Assembly (NCBI GenBank): GCA_030248225.1
Contig: JASANE010024754.1
Coordinates: forward strand, 1-64,000
Direction of reading: 5' to 3'
From: Trileptium ribeirensis
Taxonomy: Eukaryota; Nematoda; Enoplea; Enoplida; Thoracostomopsidae
Length of the DNA: 64,000 nt
Below, piece after piece: positions 19,837 through 33,420 of the stretch; the first letter of the stretch is position 1, and every line of letters starts with the position of its first letter. The notes below the pieces were generated by a model, which was not told the DNA's origin, ran no database searches, and saw nothing but the letters and a program-made list of their open reading frames with translations. The translations under genes and the position numbers were made by a program.

Positions 19837-22800
19837 CGGCTACCCTTCCCGGGACTGTGGACGACGGTCTATGTCTGATGTTTGGTACTGTAAATAAAGC
19901 ACTACGTAGTTGTAGTTTCAGACGTTTAAACCTGTGTATTTGGGTATCAGTTGATTGAAAGCATTTTGTCCTTAGGGCTTTTGTGTCAAAAAATAAATGA
20001 GCTGTAGCAAAGGGTGCAAAATCGCTTATCGTTTGTTTTCGAAGAATATTTTTATTCTATATAGATTTTGCACTTCACGATTGAACTGATATAAAATGTC
20101 GATCAGCTTTCGTCGATCATAATATTGTTTGTATTTACGAAACAAAAATTACAAATGAAGATAGCTATTTGACTATTACGCCTTCATTCTTAGTAAAAAT
20201 GCCGCGAACGTACCGGCGAATACAAATTGTTGCTGGCAAACATCTTGGAACTATGTTATGCAAGATTGTCTAATCCAGACTAAACTACCTAAACTAAACT
20301 AGACTAACCATGAGCTGCTAATATCCGCAGACGAACTCATTAACGAAAATTGTCTAAACTACCCCAAGTTTTTAGAAGGTGCTTTAAGGGAAAAATGTTA
20401 CAGACCTAGCTTATGGAGAACTTTCCCACTACTACTTATTGACATATCCATTCAATTATCATATCTTTCTATGGGAACTTGCATTGGCGGACATCTTAGC
20501 TGTATCGTGCATGATGTCAATAGCAAGTGTCGATGGTATACGTCTCGCTGTGTGGCATTAATTAATGTTTGTTTGCGGCGGCGTTTTTGTTCCAATTTCG
20601 GTATTCAGGGAAGAAACTCGTTATGTAAGCAAAATGATTATACTAGCTTTCGCAATGTAAATTCCACGCTTGAAAAAACCTTTATTCAGGACGCATTTTC
20701 TAAAACAGCTGACTGGTACAACGATAAGTTCAACACAATGAGCCAGAAATATAAACAGTGAAGCTCAATGAACCCCAAACATCTAAAACGATACAGTTGG
20801 CCAGCATTCATGCCTACATGAGAAAAGCTGACGATATGAATTTTAATTCAATGTAAATATAAATATATCCACTAGCTTGTAATTCGAGATGTTTCAGTAT
20901 TGCAATTTTGAAACCACACAACCAATTTGAAAATGTATATCATTGCTAAAATTCTACATTAAAGCACGTAAAACAAATTGTCATTTCTCTAATGGATTTT
21001 GCTGCGAATGTGGTTCTGTTTTACACATAAGACAAACGTTATACCTGGATCAAATTTGTTAATGTTACATCAACTTTATAGAATCACGTATTTTTGTGCA
21101 TCATTTCAAAAATTTTGTTCTTAACTGTATTCAAAGAATTCTTTCTAGCTGTAACAACGCTATCTAGGCATTTACGGCCAGAGACCATTGAGTTTAACAC
21201 CACTGATTATAAATATTGACCAGCTAGATGAACATTGACCAGCTACATAAACATGTTTATTACTTAAATCCAGCACAACTCACACATAATAACCCCGGCT
21301 ATACAGATTCTACGCTTCGAATGTTGGGTTTAGCGCCAATGCTTTTAATTATTTGCTAGCCAGATCAAACCATGACTAGTATTTAGATTAAACGAAACGG
21401 ATAAGTAATAAACGAAATCAAATAGATATCAATTATTCATGGCTGAATTTTAAGTAAATCGGAGTATTCTTTGCAAGGTTACAGACAATAGCAGTAATGC
21501 GGCCTTCACGTTATAATGTCTCCAATGTTTGGAAGTTTTGTACCGCTGTAGTCGCGACACTACCGTTCACACATTCAGGGTTACAGTCATGCTATAAATC
21601 AAATGCCGAGGATGTACGGCACACCCCATAGGTACTAGATAATTTGTTATTTCCCGTACACAACCTTAGCTACCAATTTCGCTAATTAATAGCAACGGAC
21701 ACCGTCTGCAGCTAGTGCGGTGTATTACCCAGTTGTGCTGTGTAGTTTTAAAAAATGTCGATATATGTATCTAGGCTAGATGCATGTTTAAGAGATTAAG
21801 CCGCACACCGTCAAATAACTACAAAGAATACACGATGTGCCTGATATCGCGAAAGGTGGCAATACCCTTGGTTAGCTGCTCTTAAAAATATTTACACAAA
21901 ACATAATGTTGGGTCAGACACCCTGTTGTCGACAAGTGTGTGTGTGACACTGTGTGGAGTACATAGGATCCAGACATTGGAGACATTATAACGTGAACGT
22001 CTCATAACAATTAGGTCTTCTGACCAGGATAAATATTGCGATAAATTCAGCAATATCCGCTTACAACAAAATCGACATATATATGATAAAACATGACGTC
22101 CAATAAAGACCAGCAATTCCAAAACCATACATTTAACAACAAAACATACACAAATCTTGGTCGATCTGGTAACTATCTATGCGTAGTTTGGCCGAGGTTA
22201 GCATAGTCTCAGCTGTACAATATATAGCTTATAAGTACACCCACTTTCAAAATTGAACCAAACATAGCCTCAAGGTTAACAACAGTAATATATACCCACG
22301 CGATTTTGACACAAAATTGTTTGCTCTGTTATTCAGTGTTTAAAGGGTTACCGGATAGATTTCAGACCTGCAGTTGCAATAGCACAAGCTTCCCCTACCC
22401 CGTACTGTGAAATTTTTAACACCACTTTAGCGGTTACAATGTTGTAGGCAGAAAACAACTCGATGTAAATTTTGTTTAAAAGTGTGCTTTGTCCCAGCCA
22501 AATTCTTGGAAAGGAACACAGCCAGAGCTTTGTTTCTACCACTAGGCGCCAATGGTTAAATGCAATCAATAGTTAAAACATTACATATATCCGCACATTC
22601 GTTCCGATGCCATAGCAGTTGTTGTAAACTTTAGTTTAGCGCGGTAACCTAGCAACAAAATAATCGGTAATATTGCAGCAGGATAATATATTTTTAGCAC
22701 AAAACTTTGCTACTATTGGTTTCTAATTAAGCAAGATTTACAGCGTATCTTGCTCGGAGCATCTGTCGCAATATGGTAATGACTTCTAGGTAACGGTTAG

Positions 22801-24322
22801 CCTTACCTCCTAACTATATTTGGATGTTTCGATCTTCGAGTTCAAGGACTGTAAGGGTCATAACTGCTTTTGCGGAATTAATGTTTGGTATTATCTAGGA
22901 TAAACCCGACGATAAGTAGCTATATATATATATATAAATCTTTCGTTGTTGCACCGTAAAAACAAAGTGAACTATTTATTACAAAGATACAAACGATAAC
23001 AGAACATTTATTTTAATTCTGGTCAGGAGATTTTTTTTCATTCGTTATTTCGTAGTCAAATCTGAGATCCAGATGTAGTAAACAGTTTCGGCCTATCACA
23101 GACACATTTAAAAGTTCAAATAAACAAAACCATCTGTTCGAGAGTCATAAATAATGATAACAGCTAAATATACATATATTTTGGTTCGCAATAGTGTTTT
23201 TTATCCCACTGCTTTGACGATGATGTACAATATGGATGACATATTCTATGGTCTTAATGAAAACGCACTGTCAACATTCATGCCAAATTTTGCCTAAACA
23301 GTCACTACTCATTTTGTCAACAGTGAGTTATACCCAAACTTTTTGGCACAAAATCGGTTGTTTTGGTCTTCTTCAGTTCTCGTTTGGGTTAGTGCCCTAA
23401 GTGTGTACGTCATAGGTGTCGATGGGAATGCGGTAGCGAGTTACCCCTAAGCGTCAGACCCACCCCACCCTAAAGCCAAATGTAGCCCCTTCCGGCTGCC
23501 ACTCTTCCACGGCGCGCGGAATATTTTAGCAGAAATTACTAAAAACAGGATGAAAATTTGGCAAAATTGAGGTAAAAATTGCCAAAAAAGAGTGATTGCG
23601 AAAAGTTTACCGCAGATTTGCAAAATTAGATAAAATTTTAGCAAAACAGGGAAAACGTTGAGTTCTTGAAAACTTCAAAAATTTGCCCCCCCCCACGGCC
23701 TACCCCCTATCCAAAAACTTTCTCATCGCCGGGAACATTTACTCGCGCTAAGCCGACAGACTTTGGATGCCTATGCTGTCGATGCAATATTTAATGTCAT
23801 TTTTATTGCTAAAATTGGATATAGAGACATACATATTACCTTTTAACTTCAACATTATTGACAATGGTTAAACGAATTCAACATTAAAAATAGGAATATT
23901 TGTCCAAAGTTAATAATACAAGACTGTTGGTGTTATGCATTATGTTGTATTCTTCTGAGCTCAGTGCACTAAAGCCCGAAAAAGACATTTTCGATGACCA
24001 CAACGTTACGGCTGTAAATTGCAATCACCTCCAGCCGCCGCAGGAATAATCAATATTTGCTATTACATCTTGGTTAAAACCTAACTGGATAAAAATTTCT
24101 TAGACGTTGGGATTATGATCGTAGTATGCGTTGCGGCATATATATCGATCCGGACAACAAACGCAATGAAAAATTAAAAGACAAATAAGATTCCAAAAAA
24201 GAAACTACAATCGTAACGACAAAAATTCCACCAAGAATTATTTTATATTTTATGAGATATATGAGTATCGGGAGGCATTTGACACATATGGTATTGTATG
24301 TTACTTATGTGACACTACAAGA
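19837..24322. other. gene-poor AT-rich region with one unrecognised ORF
   Basis: An open frame at 20471-20761 (plus, 96 residues, ending T-A-D-W-Y-N-D-K-F-N-T) has no recognised domain and could be a chance ORF or an exon. A (TA)n run lies at 22921-22936. At 23445-23700 a GC-rich head is followed by a GCAAAATT-rich tract of the type also seen near 10500. I see no other genes. Confidence 0.45.
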
Positions 24323-24536
24323 TACAAGTAATAGTTGTAGCACAGCTATCGTGCGTTAAGTGATTTGTACGCACGGTTGTGACGAGTTCAGACGAGCGCG
24401 TCAGCACGAGTTTGAACGAGTTAAACAACACAACCGTGCGTACAAATCATTTGACGCACGCCTGGCCGTGCTACAACTGACTTGTAATACAGCTAATTTA
24501 GCTACCCGTGCGTTAAGTCAATTTGATGCACGGCTT
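24323..24536. repeat. foldback repeat built from a 27-bp imperfect palindrome
   Basis: Outer arms TACAAGT..AGTTGTAGCAC (24323) and the inverse ending at about 24486. Within each arm is CGTGCGTTAAGTGATTTGTA with its CGCACGG end, at about 24350 and inverted at about 24433. A third half-decayed copy lies at 24508-24534, outside the hairpin. Likely a MITE plus a partial neighbour. Confidence 0.7.
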
Positions 24537-27500
24537 TAACTATATAAGCTATGTGTTACAAGATAAGATACAGCAAACTCAAATCGTTAAAAGGATATTT
24601 TGAAAACCAATGGTGTGTCTCGACATATGCGTGAGTATAGCACAGTGCAAAACGAATGTGCAGTTAACTAATTTCAAGGCTTTCACTAGGTTATCTTAAA
24701 GGAGGAACAAGTTCAAGCGTATCAAGTTTATAATTCTTGTGTTATATTTACGAAATGCAACGGTGCAGATTTTGTAAATTTCGCATTATTTGAGAATCTA
24801 CTAATACTCTTTCTTTTCAACAATTGCGATTTATGCATTCTTTGTGTGCCCTGATTGGCCAATGCAATACATTTAATAGCATCACAGTAAAGCTGTTAAT
24901 TACAGCTTTTTTAATGCATAATAGTGTGCATCTGCACAAATATTTAAAAAAATACATGCCTAAATTTACAAATAGGCACCAATATGCACAGGTCTGATTG
25001 GCCATTTTTACTTGAAACGCAGTGAGAAAGAAAATATCAAACAAATTCATCGGTAAAGCCAAATTTAATGCTGAACATGTAGGGGCTAAATTTTAGTCCT
25101 AAAAGTCTGTATTAGCACAAAACAAGAATCTTTTTTATGAACAAATCTCTTCTGGTTGGATATACAGAAGGCGGTATACATTTTAAGTTGCGAGGTACAG
25201 AAAAAAATGAAAATTGATTGATTGTAAGCGTTTCTTCTAAAAGCACGTTACTCCCAAAAAAGCAAACCGAAAATTAAAAATGTGCAGAATCGGCACAACT
25301 AAAATTCTGGAAAAAAAACCTGTGATACAATCGAAAACAACGTAACTTCCCTCCGGCTAAGTTCGAAATAATTGTAAGCCTATACGTACAATTAGTGTTT
25401 AAAAGCCATAGTTGTTCAAATTTACGTTGTTGTCAATATTTAAGTGTAGAATGATTAAATTACTGAAACGAAAGCGGATGTTGACACAGTTAGCAAATAT
25501 TAAAAGTATATATTTCTAAATATTTTTTCTGTATAAAATTGTGTCGGTATACGAAAAGGTAGTCAAACGATGGCGAATGCTACAGATAATTTTAGCGAGC
25601 GGTAAAGCAATATCATACTGGCGGAATTTGGCTATGTGATGGTTGATCCGCAACAACGTTTGTTTTTATGTATTCAATATCTGAAAATTCAGAGTCTGTT
25701 ACATTTAGTTTTGGTTGTCAGAATGGTATCAGAACGTCATTATAGCATAAGAAAGCCATCGATTTTCACAACTGTATGCCGTAGCAAGAACAAGAAGTCA
25801 TTTGTAAAATGTTTGAATCACAATACGTTTCAATAACGTTTTTTGTTTTAACATGAGAATTAGAAATATACACATTCTTCAGAATCGCCTAGAAATAGAT
25901 AAACATGTCAACAGACAATAGCAGTGAACGGAACAGGTTAGACGCATGATAAATACGATACACCCGCATTTTAGATACAATGCCATAGCATCGGTCAGTA
26001 TTTGCGCTTTGTAGGGATGTGTCGTTTAATAAAAAAGCTCGTTATTTTCTCTAATATAATGCCATATAAGTTGCAATCATATTTGAAAACTCGATTTGTA
26101 TGCTAGCTTGTTAGCAGTTCAGAATTTTAAACTTTATTTGATTATAGAAAGCTTTGTTTATCCAATTATCATATATATATGTAAACCCGTGTTATATTGG
26201 TATATGTAAGGGACGCGGTTTTACTGCACAACTGCTGCCCTTTCATCGTCAGTACCCGGCTAACGCTTTTAGATTTCATATAGCATGGGCAACACCCATC
26301 GATTGGTAGGTTGTCCCGTCACCGTAAACCTTTTGCGATGGGTCCCCTGCATCGTTTCGACGCAGACCATCATTCGTTTCTGTATACACATGCCAGTAAT
26401 TTTCGATTGCGCCGGCGTGTCGATTTTAACTTTTTTCTATTTTTTTTAATTTTTTGGGCTTTTGATTTTTTATTCCATTAGTCATATAATTGTCTAGATT
26501 TACATTACTTGTGATTGCTTGACACGCTACATTCCTATTCACTGCTGTTTGAATTATTTCTCTTCACGAGCCACTGAACTTCTCGTCGACTAATTTGCAA
26601 CGTACTTCGTTAAATCACTGTTAAATAGTTATTGTATAATTGTACCGTTACTTTCATTTCCTATTGGGTCCATTAACACATTTTTCAATACTGCATTGTT
26701 TGACCAATGTTGTAGTACTTTCTCGGCGTAATTTACTTTTTGGTATTTGTTATCTGGATTGAAATTCTAACCTGCTGATTGATAGGCTCGATTTTGGCGA
26801 ACAAGTCTTGTGTTTAATGCTCCGGTTGAGTGTAAAGTTTCAAAAATAATCGGTTTAACGTTCTTTCGACTAATTTAGTAAATTATTTATATAATATAAT
26901 TTATTTTACAATTTCTAATATTTTATTTTCTTAATCTTTTCCAATGTCTCTCATTTCCAACACATAGTTTTAATTATTGGCTCTGAGTATTCTATAAACA
27001 CGCTATTATTGTTTGTTAAAGTATGATTCTCTCTAAATAAATGCTAATGCTTCACTATACTCATCAACATCAGATCAGCACTATAAACAGGCTTCCATTC
27101 AACCTCGACCTGGTGTAAATTCTTGCCTAGTTGGGTAATTGCTGTAAACGGGACTTTTGGTACGATCAGTTCCAATGAAATTTTAGGGACGTCTGTTTAT
27201 TGCAATATCGTAGTTATTATACTTGCATAAATAGTTAAATTATCTGTGGAGTGGATCCTTAAATTCGGTTAGCTGGATTTAACTCTGCTATAGATTTAAT
27301 TTAATATTTAAACGAGCCGCAACTTCCTAAGGTGGAGAAGTTGGAGAGTGCACCGATGGTGCATGATTGTGGTTATTTTTGCGTTCTTGATTCTTGTTTA
27401 CACGAAGAACTTGTTTTCCGTGTTTCGATTATGTACTCGTGCTATCTGTTATACGAACGGCATCATGGTCAGATTTTCATTTTGATGTAACTCTCGTATT

Positions 27501-28699
27501 AAGCTGGACAAATATTGCACTTGCCAGATCACTGTCATTGCAGCATTAAAGTTATAATAAATCAAAAATAATAAATCATTATGGTTCACAATTTCTATCG
27601 TCTCTCTGCTCCTCTGGCCGCTCATCCTCCTTCATCCATTTTTTCAGTGGCATCGGCCAGTATTCATCTTAGATTTGTACTAATAACGTTGTGCGAGTCT
27701 TTGGAATGTTAAAGACCACCTGCAATCAACAGTTCTACGTTTAGCTCCGTAACAACTAATAATTATTGTATCGGTCTCAGCCTATGTTAATAAGTAACTT
27801 AGGTTTTTGCTTTCGATTATCGGCACAAGAATCTGGATTGCCCTTCTGCTTACAAAAACAGGGGTTAAGTGACCCGAACTACCGAAAACCCAAGGTTATA
27901 AATATGAAGTACTCGGAGTATTGCGCTCATGCAGCATCAAACAACCTACATACAAGTTCGCCTGCATATTCACAGAAATCGTCTAGCAGCTGGGAAGCGA
28001 GCAACACATGCTTGGGGAATATAATTCTACGATCATCCAAATTATTCGTTTAATTATTGTCCAACTACGGAGGCACACAGTAATCCGTTCAGCCCCTAGA
28101 TGTTTTAGCTTGGAGTACCGGTGCCAGCTTATGAAACGACTGTACCGGAGCTGATTTTATACTCTAATAAATAATTCATGTCCCACTTGCCGCACGTGCT
28201 AACTACGAATGTTCTGGCACGTACCCACCTGCAGTTCATCATTACCGCTAATACTTTGAATACAGAAGTATTGTTATGAATAATGTCAATGCAATTTTAG
28301 TGAGACAGGAAGCTGTTGAAGAAACAAGAATGTGATCGGGTAATACCCAGAGGCTGTGATGGTATGTTAAAAACAATAGAGTAAGGTGGGTTTGTCACGG
28401 TTCTGATGTCCTCATATAGCCTATCTCTACTCTTCCTCTTAATGTCTATGATGAAAATTCAACAAACAACACTGATTTTGAATTTAACAGTAATGTCGAA
28501 AACGCTAGTCAACAGATGCGCTAGCTATGAGGAGAAGATCAGGATTACTAATATTCGAAAATATTTGCAAAAGCATATGTATGACGACCAGATTCAGTTA
28601 GTCAAGTGATGTGACGAACTTCAGCATGTGCAGGGATGGCCATGCCAATAATAATAATATAATCTGTGATTAGAGAGTACTAAGTGGCTTCGTAGACGG
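24537..28699. other. gene-poor AT-rich region
   Basis: No supported gene. Short frames at 25636-25836, 27766-28053 and 28406-28609 were inspected and not recognised, though the last could be the decayed N-terminus of the transposase that follows. 26210-26400 is GC-richer with no identified content. Confidence 0.4.
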
Positions 28700-29350
28700 G
28701 GAATACAAGAATGAACATATCAGCAACCTGTTGCGGATTAGACCTGTTCCGGTTGTCAGTCATCAGACGAGAAATGTTTAACTTATATTCGCGGGCTGAA
28801 GTGCCAACATTACGCCATTTACAAATGAAGTTATTTAGTGTCAGCAAAGACTCCCTAAAAATTTCTAATGAAGCACTTCGAAAAGCGCTGATGTTTATGA
28901 ATTTTCGATGGGGCAAAATATAAACTAATTCTTTATGAGCAGCCGTTAATTATATCGCAGAGGCATGATTACTTCAGACAAATTAGAATACTGTGTGAAT
29001 CAGGCCGTTACGCAGAAGACCGAGATGAAACAAGGGTTACGAGCCACTACACTGCAGATATTAAGCGCTGGCTAAAAAACCTTCATCGAACTGTTAATCG
29101 TACGCCATGAAGGGCGGTTTGTGTGTGCCGTCTGGTGTAAGGCAGAGACTAATAGTTAATCGTGTAGGGGTCTTCACGGATTTGTGTCTATCGTTAAAGA
29201 GGTGTTTGTCTCAAAGTCCGGCACTAGGAATTATCGGAATGCAGCGACTCCCGGGCACAAGACGGCATTGCTTGTCCTTCCTACTATTTGATGTTAAAAA
29301 TGATCTTTTGACGAGGACCCCTACTGTGAGAATCCACGTCTTAAGTTTTT
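28700..29350 (+). pseudogene. IS630/Tc1-type transposase remnant of an invertebrate family
   Basis: Order of blocks on the plus strand: a helix-turn-helix-like stretch; V-P-T-L-R-H-L-Q-M-K-L; then A-L-R-K-A-L-M-F-M-N-F-R-W-G-K (28870-28920). Next, out of frame, come Q-R-H-D-Y-F-R-Q-I-R-I-L-C-E-S-G-R and D-E-T-R-V (28960-29035). The frame from 29107 has P-S-G-V-R-Q-R-L-I-V. This is the usual order (L-x-R-L-L-K-x-x-G-F, R-x-x-Y-L-R-x-I-R, Y-L-D-E-T, G-K-G-x-R-L-I-I) of IS630-like transposases scattered in invertebrate genomes. The catalytic D-E-T is still visible. Several stops; dead copy. Confidence 0.5.
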
Positions 29351-31115
29351 TAAGCTTTGAGGAGCGTGCCTCTTGACGATCTCATGAGGGCAGGGACTCG
29401 ACTATAAGGGTGCTGTCTCCGCGATGTTTTGAGTTGAAACAACCTTTTCAGGACGCAGCTAACCCCACATCGTTCTTATTTTATGTGCCCCTCTGGGCAA
29501 CGCTATTTCTTTCTCGGAACCGTGGTCATTTGCACAAGTTCGGTCGCTGCGTGAGTGCCATCACTCTCCTTAACTAATAATTTCAGAGAGAAGATCTTGA
29601 ACTGTAAGCTTTGTAATTCCTAAATCTTGAAAACTGCTTTTCCCGATAAAGCTCGAGTGGGAGCTGGACGCAAATAACATCAGAAAGCTTGCGTCACGTC
29701 ACTCCGCATTGGAATGTTTGCCCGACTAACGTTACTATTTTTCCAAAATGTGACGAAACTCTCTACCGTGTTTGTACGGCGTGAGAGCACCCGTATAAGT
29801 TTTGTGGACTGGGTCCTACGCAATAGGAAGAACTCTCACGAGGGCACATAATCGAATTTTAGAATAGCTACACCTGAGGTCTCTTTTTTGTTACTTGATT
29901 AAAATTTCGTGACCCACTTTGCAAATGACCAAGTCTGTTACCGATTTCCTTTTGCACGGTGTAATTCCCATATCATTTATCTATCAAGCGTGCAGCCACA
30001 TGCTTACCGCCGACCTATGACGAACTTTCAAAGTTTTATGTTGTATAAAATACTTGGCATTCTCCCGTGAAGCCGATGAAGAATAGTGGGAATAAGGCTG
30101 TGCGTCGTTCCACAACGCGCTGATATGCCCGCTCGAAAGGCCCTAATCTTATTGTTTAAATCTGCAGGACTCCCCACAGTGTCTGCACTGCGCTTGAGAA
30201 CCCACTTTTAGTTATGAGTGGCAGCTACTGAATGAACAGAAAGCTCCTAAGGACAGTACTTGAAATTTTAGGTTAGCCTCACTGGTAATTGCCTAGTATA
30301 AACTAACTACCGGTCGAGGTCGCGGCTGCCTCCCAGAATAAGCACTTTAGCTTGATTCCCACATTTCGTATCCCTGTAAACCCTCTTTTTTCTTTCTTGC
30401 TCCTTCCCGAAACCCTATTCACATCACCCATTATTAAATAACATCCGCCCAATGGAGCCTTGATTGCAAAATTCCGCCCGATGAGTGGGGAACCAGTCGA
30501 GTTCGGAAAGGGATGCCTCGTTCAGACTTACAATTTGTCAACTTGAGTTCTTTTTCCTGGCACATGCGCTTACGGGCGCGCGAAGAGTCTTCCGGACGCT
30601 CCAGCACCCGCGAAGGCGGTCCCTGCGACATAACAAAAAACGCGTGATCAGGAGGGACTCTCCACCGTGGCTGCGCGGCGAGGGGCGCTGCTAGAAAGCT
30701 AAAAGCTAAATAAATTCAAAACGAAAACACTTAATAAGATACAGAAAGGCTGGCGACAACTGCCAAACCCTTAAAAACGTCAAATTTCAAAATAAATGTC
30801 CTCGACTGGCTCCGGCGCTGCATCGGGCGATTCCTTTTTATACTCCTATATCTATTTAGAAAACAAAATCGCTTGTCTGTTGATATGCTTTTGTTTCCTA
30901 GTTGGGCAAGCTCTAATTCGCTCACGTCAGATTTCGATACTGACTCAAACGAATCAAAACTTGTCTGTTCGACAATAAAGAAAATGACTATTATAATTTT
31001 AATCATTAACTATATTATATTATAAAGAAAAACACTATTCGGCATTAATTGCTCTAACGGATACAGATTGCAGTTCTTTCGATAACTTGTTAGGGCGAAA
31101 TTCAGGCTACAACTA
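29351..31115. other. unassigned sequence
   Basis: GC-richer than the surroundings around 29400-30690. No reading frame of recognisable content. It may contain the rest of the transposon at 28700. Confidence 0.4.
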
Positions 31116-31454
31116 ATTCTCTCGCAAAATCGCTTTGGCCTCACGTCTTCACATTTTTTGGGACCATCCAAATCGTACAAGAACAACTCGATAAAAGGCA
31201 ATAATCCTTTTAAACAGAAATCATAACACATTGAGAATCATTTCAAAGTAAACGATGTCTCTTTTCTTACATCGTAAAAACAAAAACCTACTAATCCTCT
31301 CCGTTTGACATGTATCTCATTTGCATATTAAGTTTCAAGTTTTCTCTATTTTCACACTGTCCTCGCCAAATTATACTGACAAAACACAACCATAATCGAC
31401 AACATACTGTCCCCAGCAACACCATCGCCCTGTAAACATCGCATTCGCGACACT
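31116..31454. repeat. 339-bp direct repeat flanking NADAR-SGNH locus 2 (left copy)
   Basis: Begins ATTCTCTCGCAAAATCG and ends TTCGCGACACT; matched by 33525-33862 with about 10 differences. Both copies share a minus-strand frame that starts M-C-Y-D-F-C-L-K and stays conserved for about 39 codons up to the repeat edge. Neither TG..CA ends, a PBS nor a clear polypurine tract can be seen, so calling these LTRs is not secure. Confidence 0.85.
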
Positions 31455-31558
31455 ACCACCCGAAAAGAAAAAAAACAAGAAAAAACAGGATTTTGACTAA
31501 ATGTCCATAGCTCCAAATGCAGTGTTCATATCCATAAATGTGTGTTCGAATCAATTTC

Positions 31559-32333
31559 CTAATCATCACGAAGTCGACTGGTTTTGCTTCGTCTTCGAGT
31601 TGCACCGACTCCAGACTCGTCGTCACTGTCTTTTGCACCAGGTGGATTGGGTTTAGTTGAATAATCGTCTGAACGACGAGCAGAGGTATCGTCACGTTGT
31701 TTAGACCGCGAGTGGTCCATATTTCGTTGATATTGGTGTCGAATATGGCGTTGACCACGGTCGAGTTCCACAGCATCGTTGCTATTAGCTCGCAATTCGT
31801 CCGCTTGACGAGTGGTATTGAAGTAAGTTTCGTCACTGTCGATCGGCTCGACACTATAAGTGAATGAGTTTCGCTCGTCTACACGACGAGGAGAACGAGG
31901 GGACCGTGATGTGGGCTCGGTGTTGTCAATGCGTACGACTTGGCTACGAACGCCAACAAAAGGACTGTTGGTACAGCGTGAATGCTTGCACTGATGTGAT
32001 CCACGGTCGACACGGTTGTCGATACGCTTGTAAGGACGAGAGTTAGGTTCACAAGAGGTTGGGAAACGAGAGATGGTCTCGATGGTATTTAAAGTTATGG
32101 CCACGGGATCTTGAAACGGATGGCAGCGAAGAGTTTCTACTATTCATCGAAGCAGATGACTGATGCGCCATAGCCAAGGGGTCAATCACGGGAATCTCGA
32201 ATTGGGACGTAGTTTGCGGCTTTGGGAACCACTCGAAGATACCGCCGATTTGAACATTTCCTTGTCTAGAGTGATACGCTGGTTGTTCACGGTGCAAGGA
32301 ACAAACCGAAGTTTCGGGAACACTTGACACCAC
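31559..32333 (-). pseudogene. RS-rich basic tail following NADAR-SGNH locus 2
   Basis: Downstream of the SGNH domain two overlapping frames (32333-32049, then 32104-31559) read continuous low-complexity protein. It contains S-R-S-R-G-H, S-R-S-P-R-S-P-R-R, R-G-Q-R-H-I-R-H, S-K-Q-R-D-D-T-S-A-R-R and R-R-R-S-K-T-S-R. Such tails are typical of nucleic-acid-binding regions. It is probably the C-terminal part of the same protein, joined by frameshifts near 32190-32290 and 32060-32100. The gypsy copy at 433-1436 lacks such a tail. Confidence 0.45.
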
Positions 32334-33420
32334 TGATTATAAAGCACACAGGTTCCGTATGCGTTGAGATGACCCGGTTTAGAATCGTCAAATAATTCCA
32401 TCTTTGGTTGAAGGGAATCGGTGAGGAAATTGTGGGAAAAAATTTTCCAATTGAGGTTGACAACGTGAGCGCTCGCCAAGTCGTTGCCGATATAATCCAT
32501 GATGGTTTCGTTGGCACGTCGCGGGATATATGGATGATCAAACGCAGAACAAAACAAAATCGAATTATGAGGGCGAGAAGCAGCCATATCTCGCAAAAGA
32601 ACGATAAAGTTCATTAATTCGTTATTGCGACGACCGGAGTTTAGGTATAGCGAACCGAAGCAATTCGTTCCATAATATAGAATGACCAGACCATATTGTC
32701 GGTGGTCATAGCGACCGAATCGGATGACATTGGCAATGTCACCATATTTGGCTCCACTGACAGCGACTATCGTCGCACCAAATTTAGCACTTCGAATATG
32801 CCGACCTTGACTGTCGGTGACGATGAGGGCAGATTGTCTAAACGACGATTTGAAGGCATTAGGATTGAGAAGCTGCGGGAGTTCGAATCGCATGGACTGG
32901 TGTTGTTGCAGCCGATGGGCGACAGTTCCAAGGGCTTCACGTAATACGTTTTGACCCAGGATTTCGGGCGGTTCGCCAATTTTTTTGTACCCGAGGGTGA
33001 GCACAGGATCGGACCCGTATACGTTGAAGACGATGGGACGTCCATTGGCACGAGAGATTTCGTACTCCATTTGAGCTCTGATAGGATTTGTAGGATGTTT
33101 GAGCTGTTCTTCGATTATGGCAGTAAGGACTCGATCCAACCGAAGTTCGAACTAAATGCAGGGATCCCGGTTATGCATGGCACATTGGACAAAATGTTCA
33201 AGGCCTCCGTTGCATGGCTGCCACAAAAGCGATCATGATGAAGCATAATACGGATTTCTTCTATGGCGTTGACGGATTTCAGGCGGAAATATGCAATTGC
33301 CATTTCAAGAGAGGTTACAGGAATTTGGTCGAATTCAACGCCAAATCGGTTCATTGTCAAATACGTTTTCGATAGGCTCAATGGATGTCCAGGAATTACG
33401 TCAACTTTATGACTAGACAT
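32186..33420 (-). pseudogene. NADAR-SGNH protein, locus 2 (one or more frameshifts)
   Basis: Starts at ATG 33418-33420. The first frame (to 33115) and the second (33139-32186) join near 33139. The NADAR part is divergent: S-L-E-M-A-I-A-Y-F-R-L-K in the position of the S-x-E-H-x-Y-Q-x-x-K helix, and I-L-G-Q-N-V-L-R-E-A-L before V-A-H-R-L. SGNH part (second frame numbering): V-T-D-S-Q-G-R (Ser110) for block I, V-S-G-A-K-Y-G-D-I, and L-V-I-L-Y-Y-G-T-N (Asn159) for block III. His257 comes after an acidic pair at 251-252, one residue off the usual D-x-x-H. The Ser, Asn and His are kept, so esterase activity was possible before the frameshifts. The gene sits alone between direct repeats, with no RT or integrase. 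Confidence 0.75.

Noticed and set aside
25636..25836. Short frame with V-D-P-Q-Q-R-L-F-L, resembling the ketosynthase signature
   Set aside because: Only about eight residues match; no ketosynthase cysteine or histidine motifs follow in any frame, so chance is more likely.
28406..28609. Independent 67-residue gene
   Set aside because: No domain; may be the decayed N-terminus of the neighbouring transposase.
31453..31854. 133-residue frame with a hydrophobic C-terminus on the minus strand
   Set aside because: It overlaps the RS-rich frame, which continues the upstream protein better; the hydrophobic end comes from a poly-pyrimidine run.
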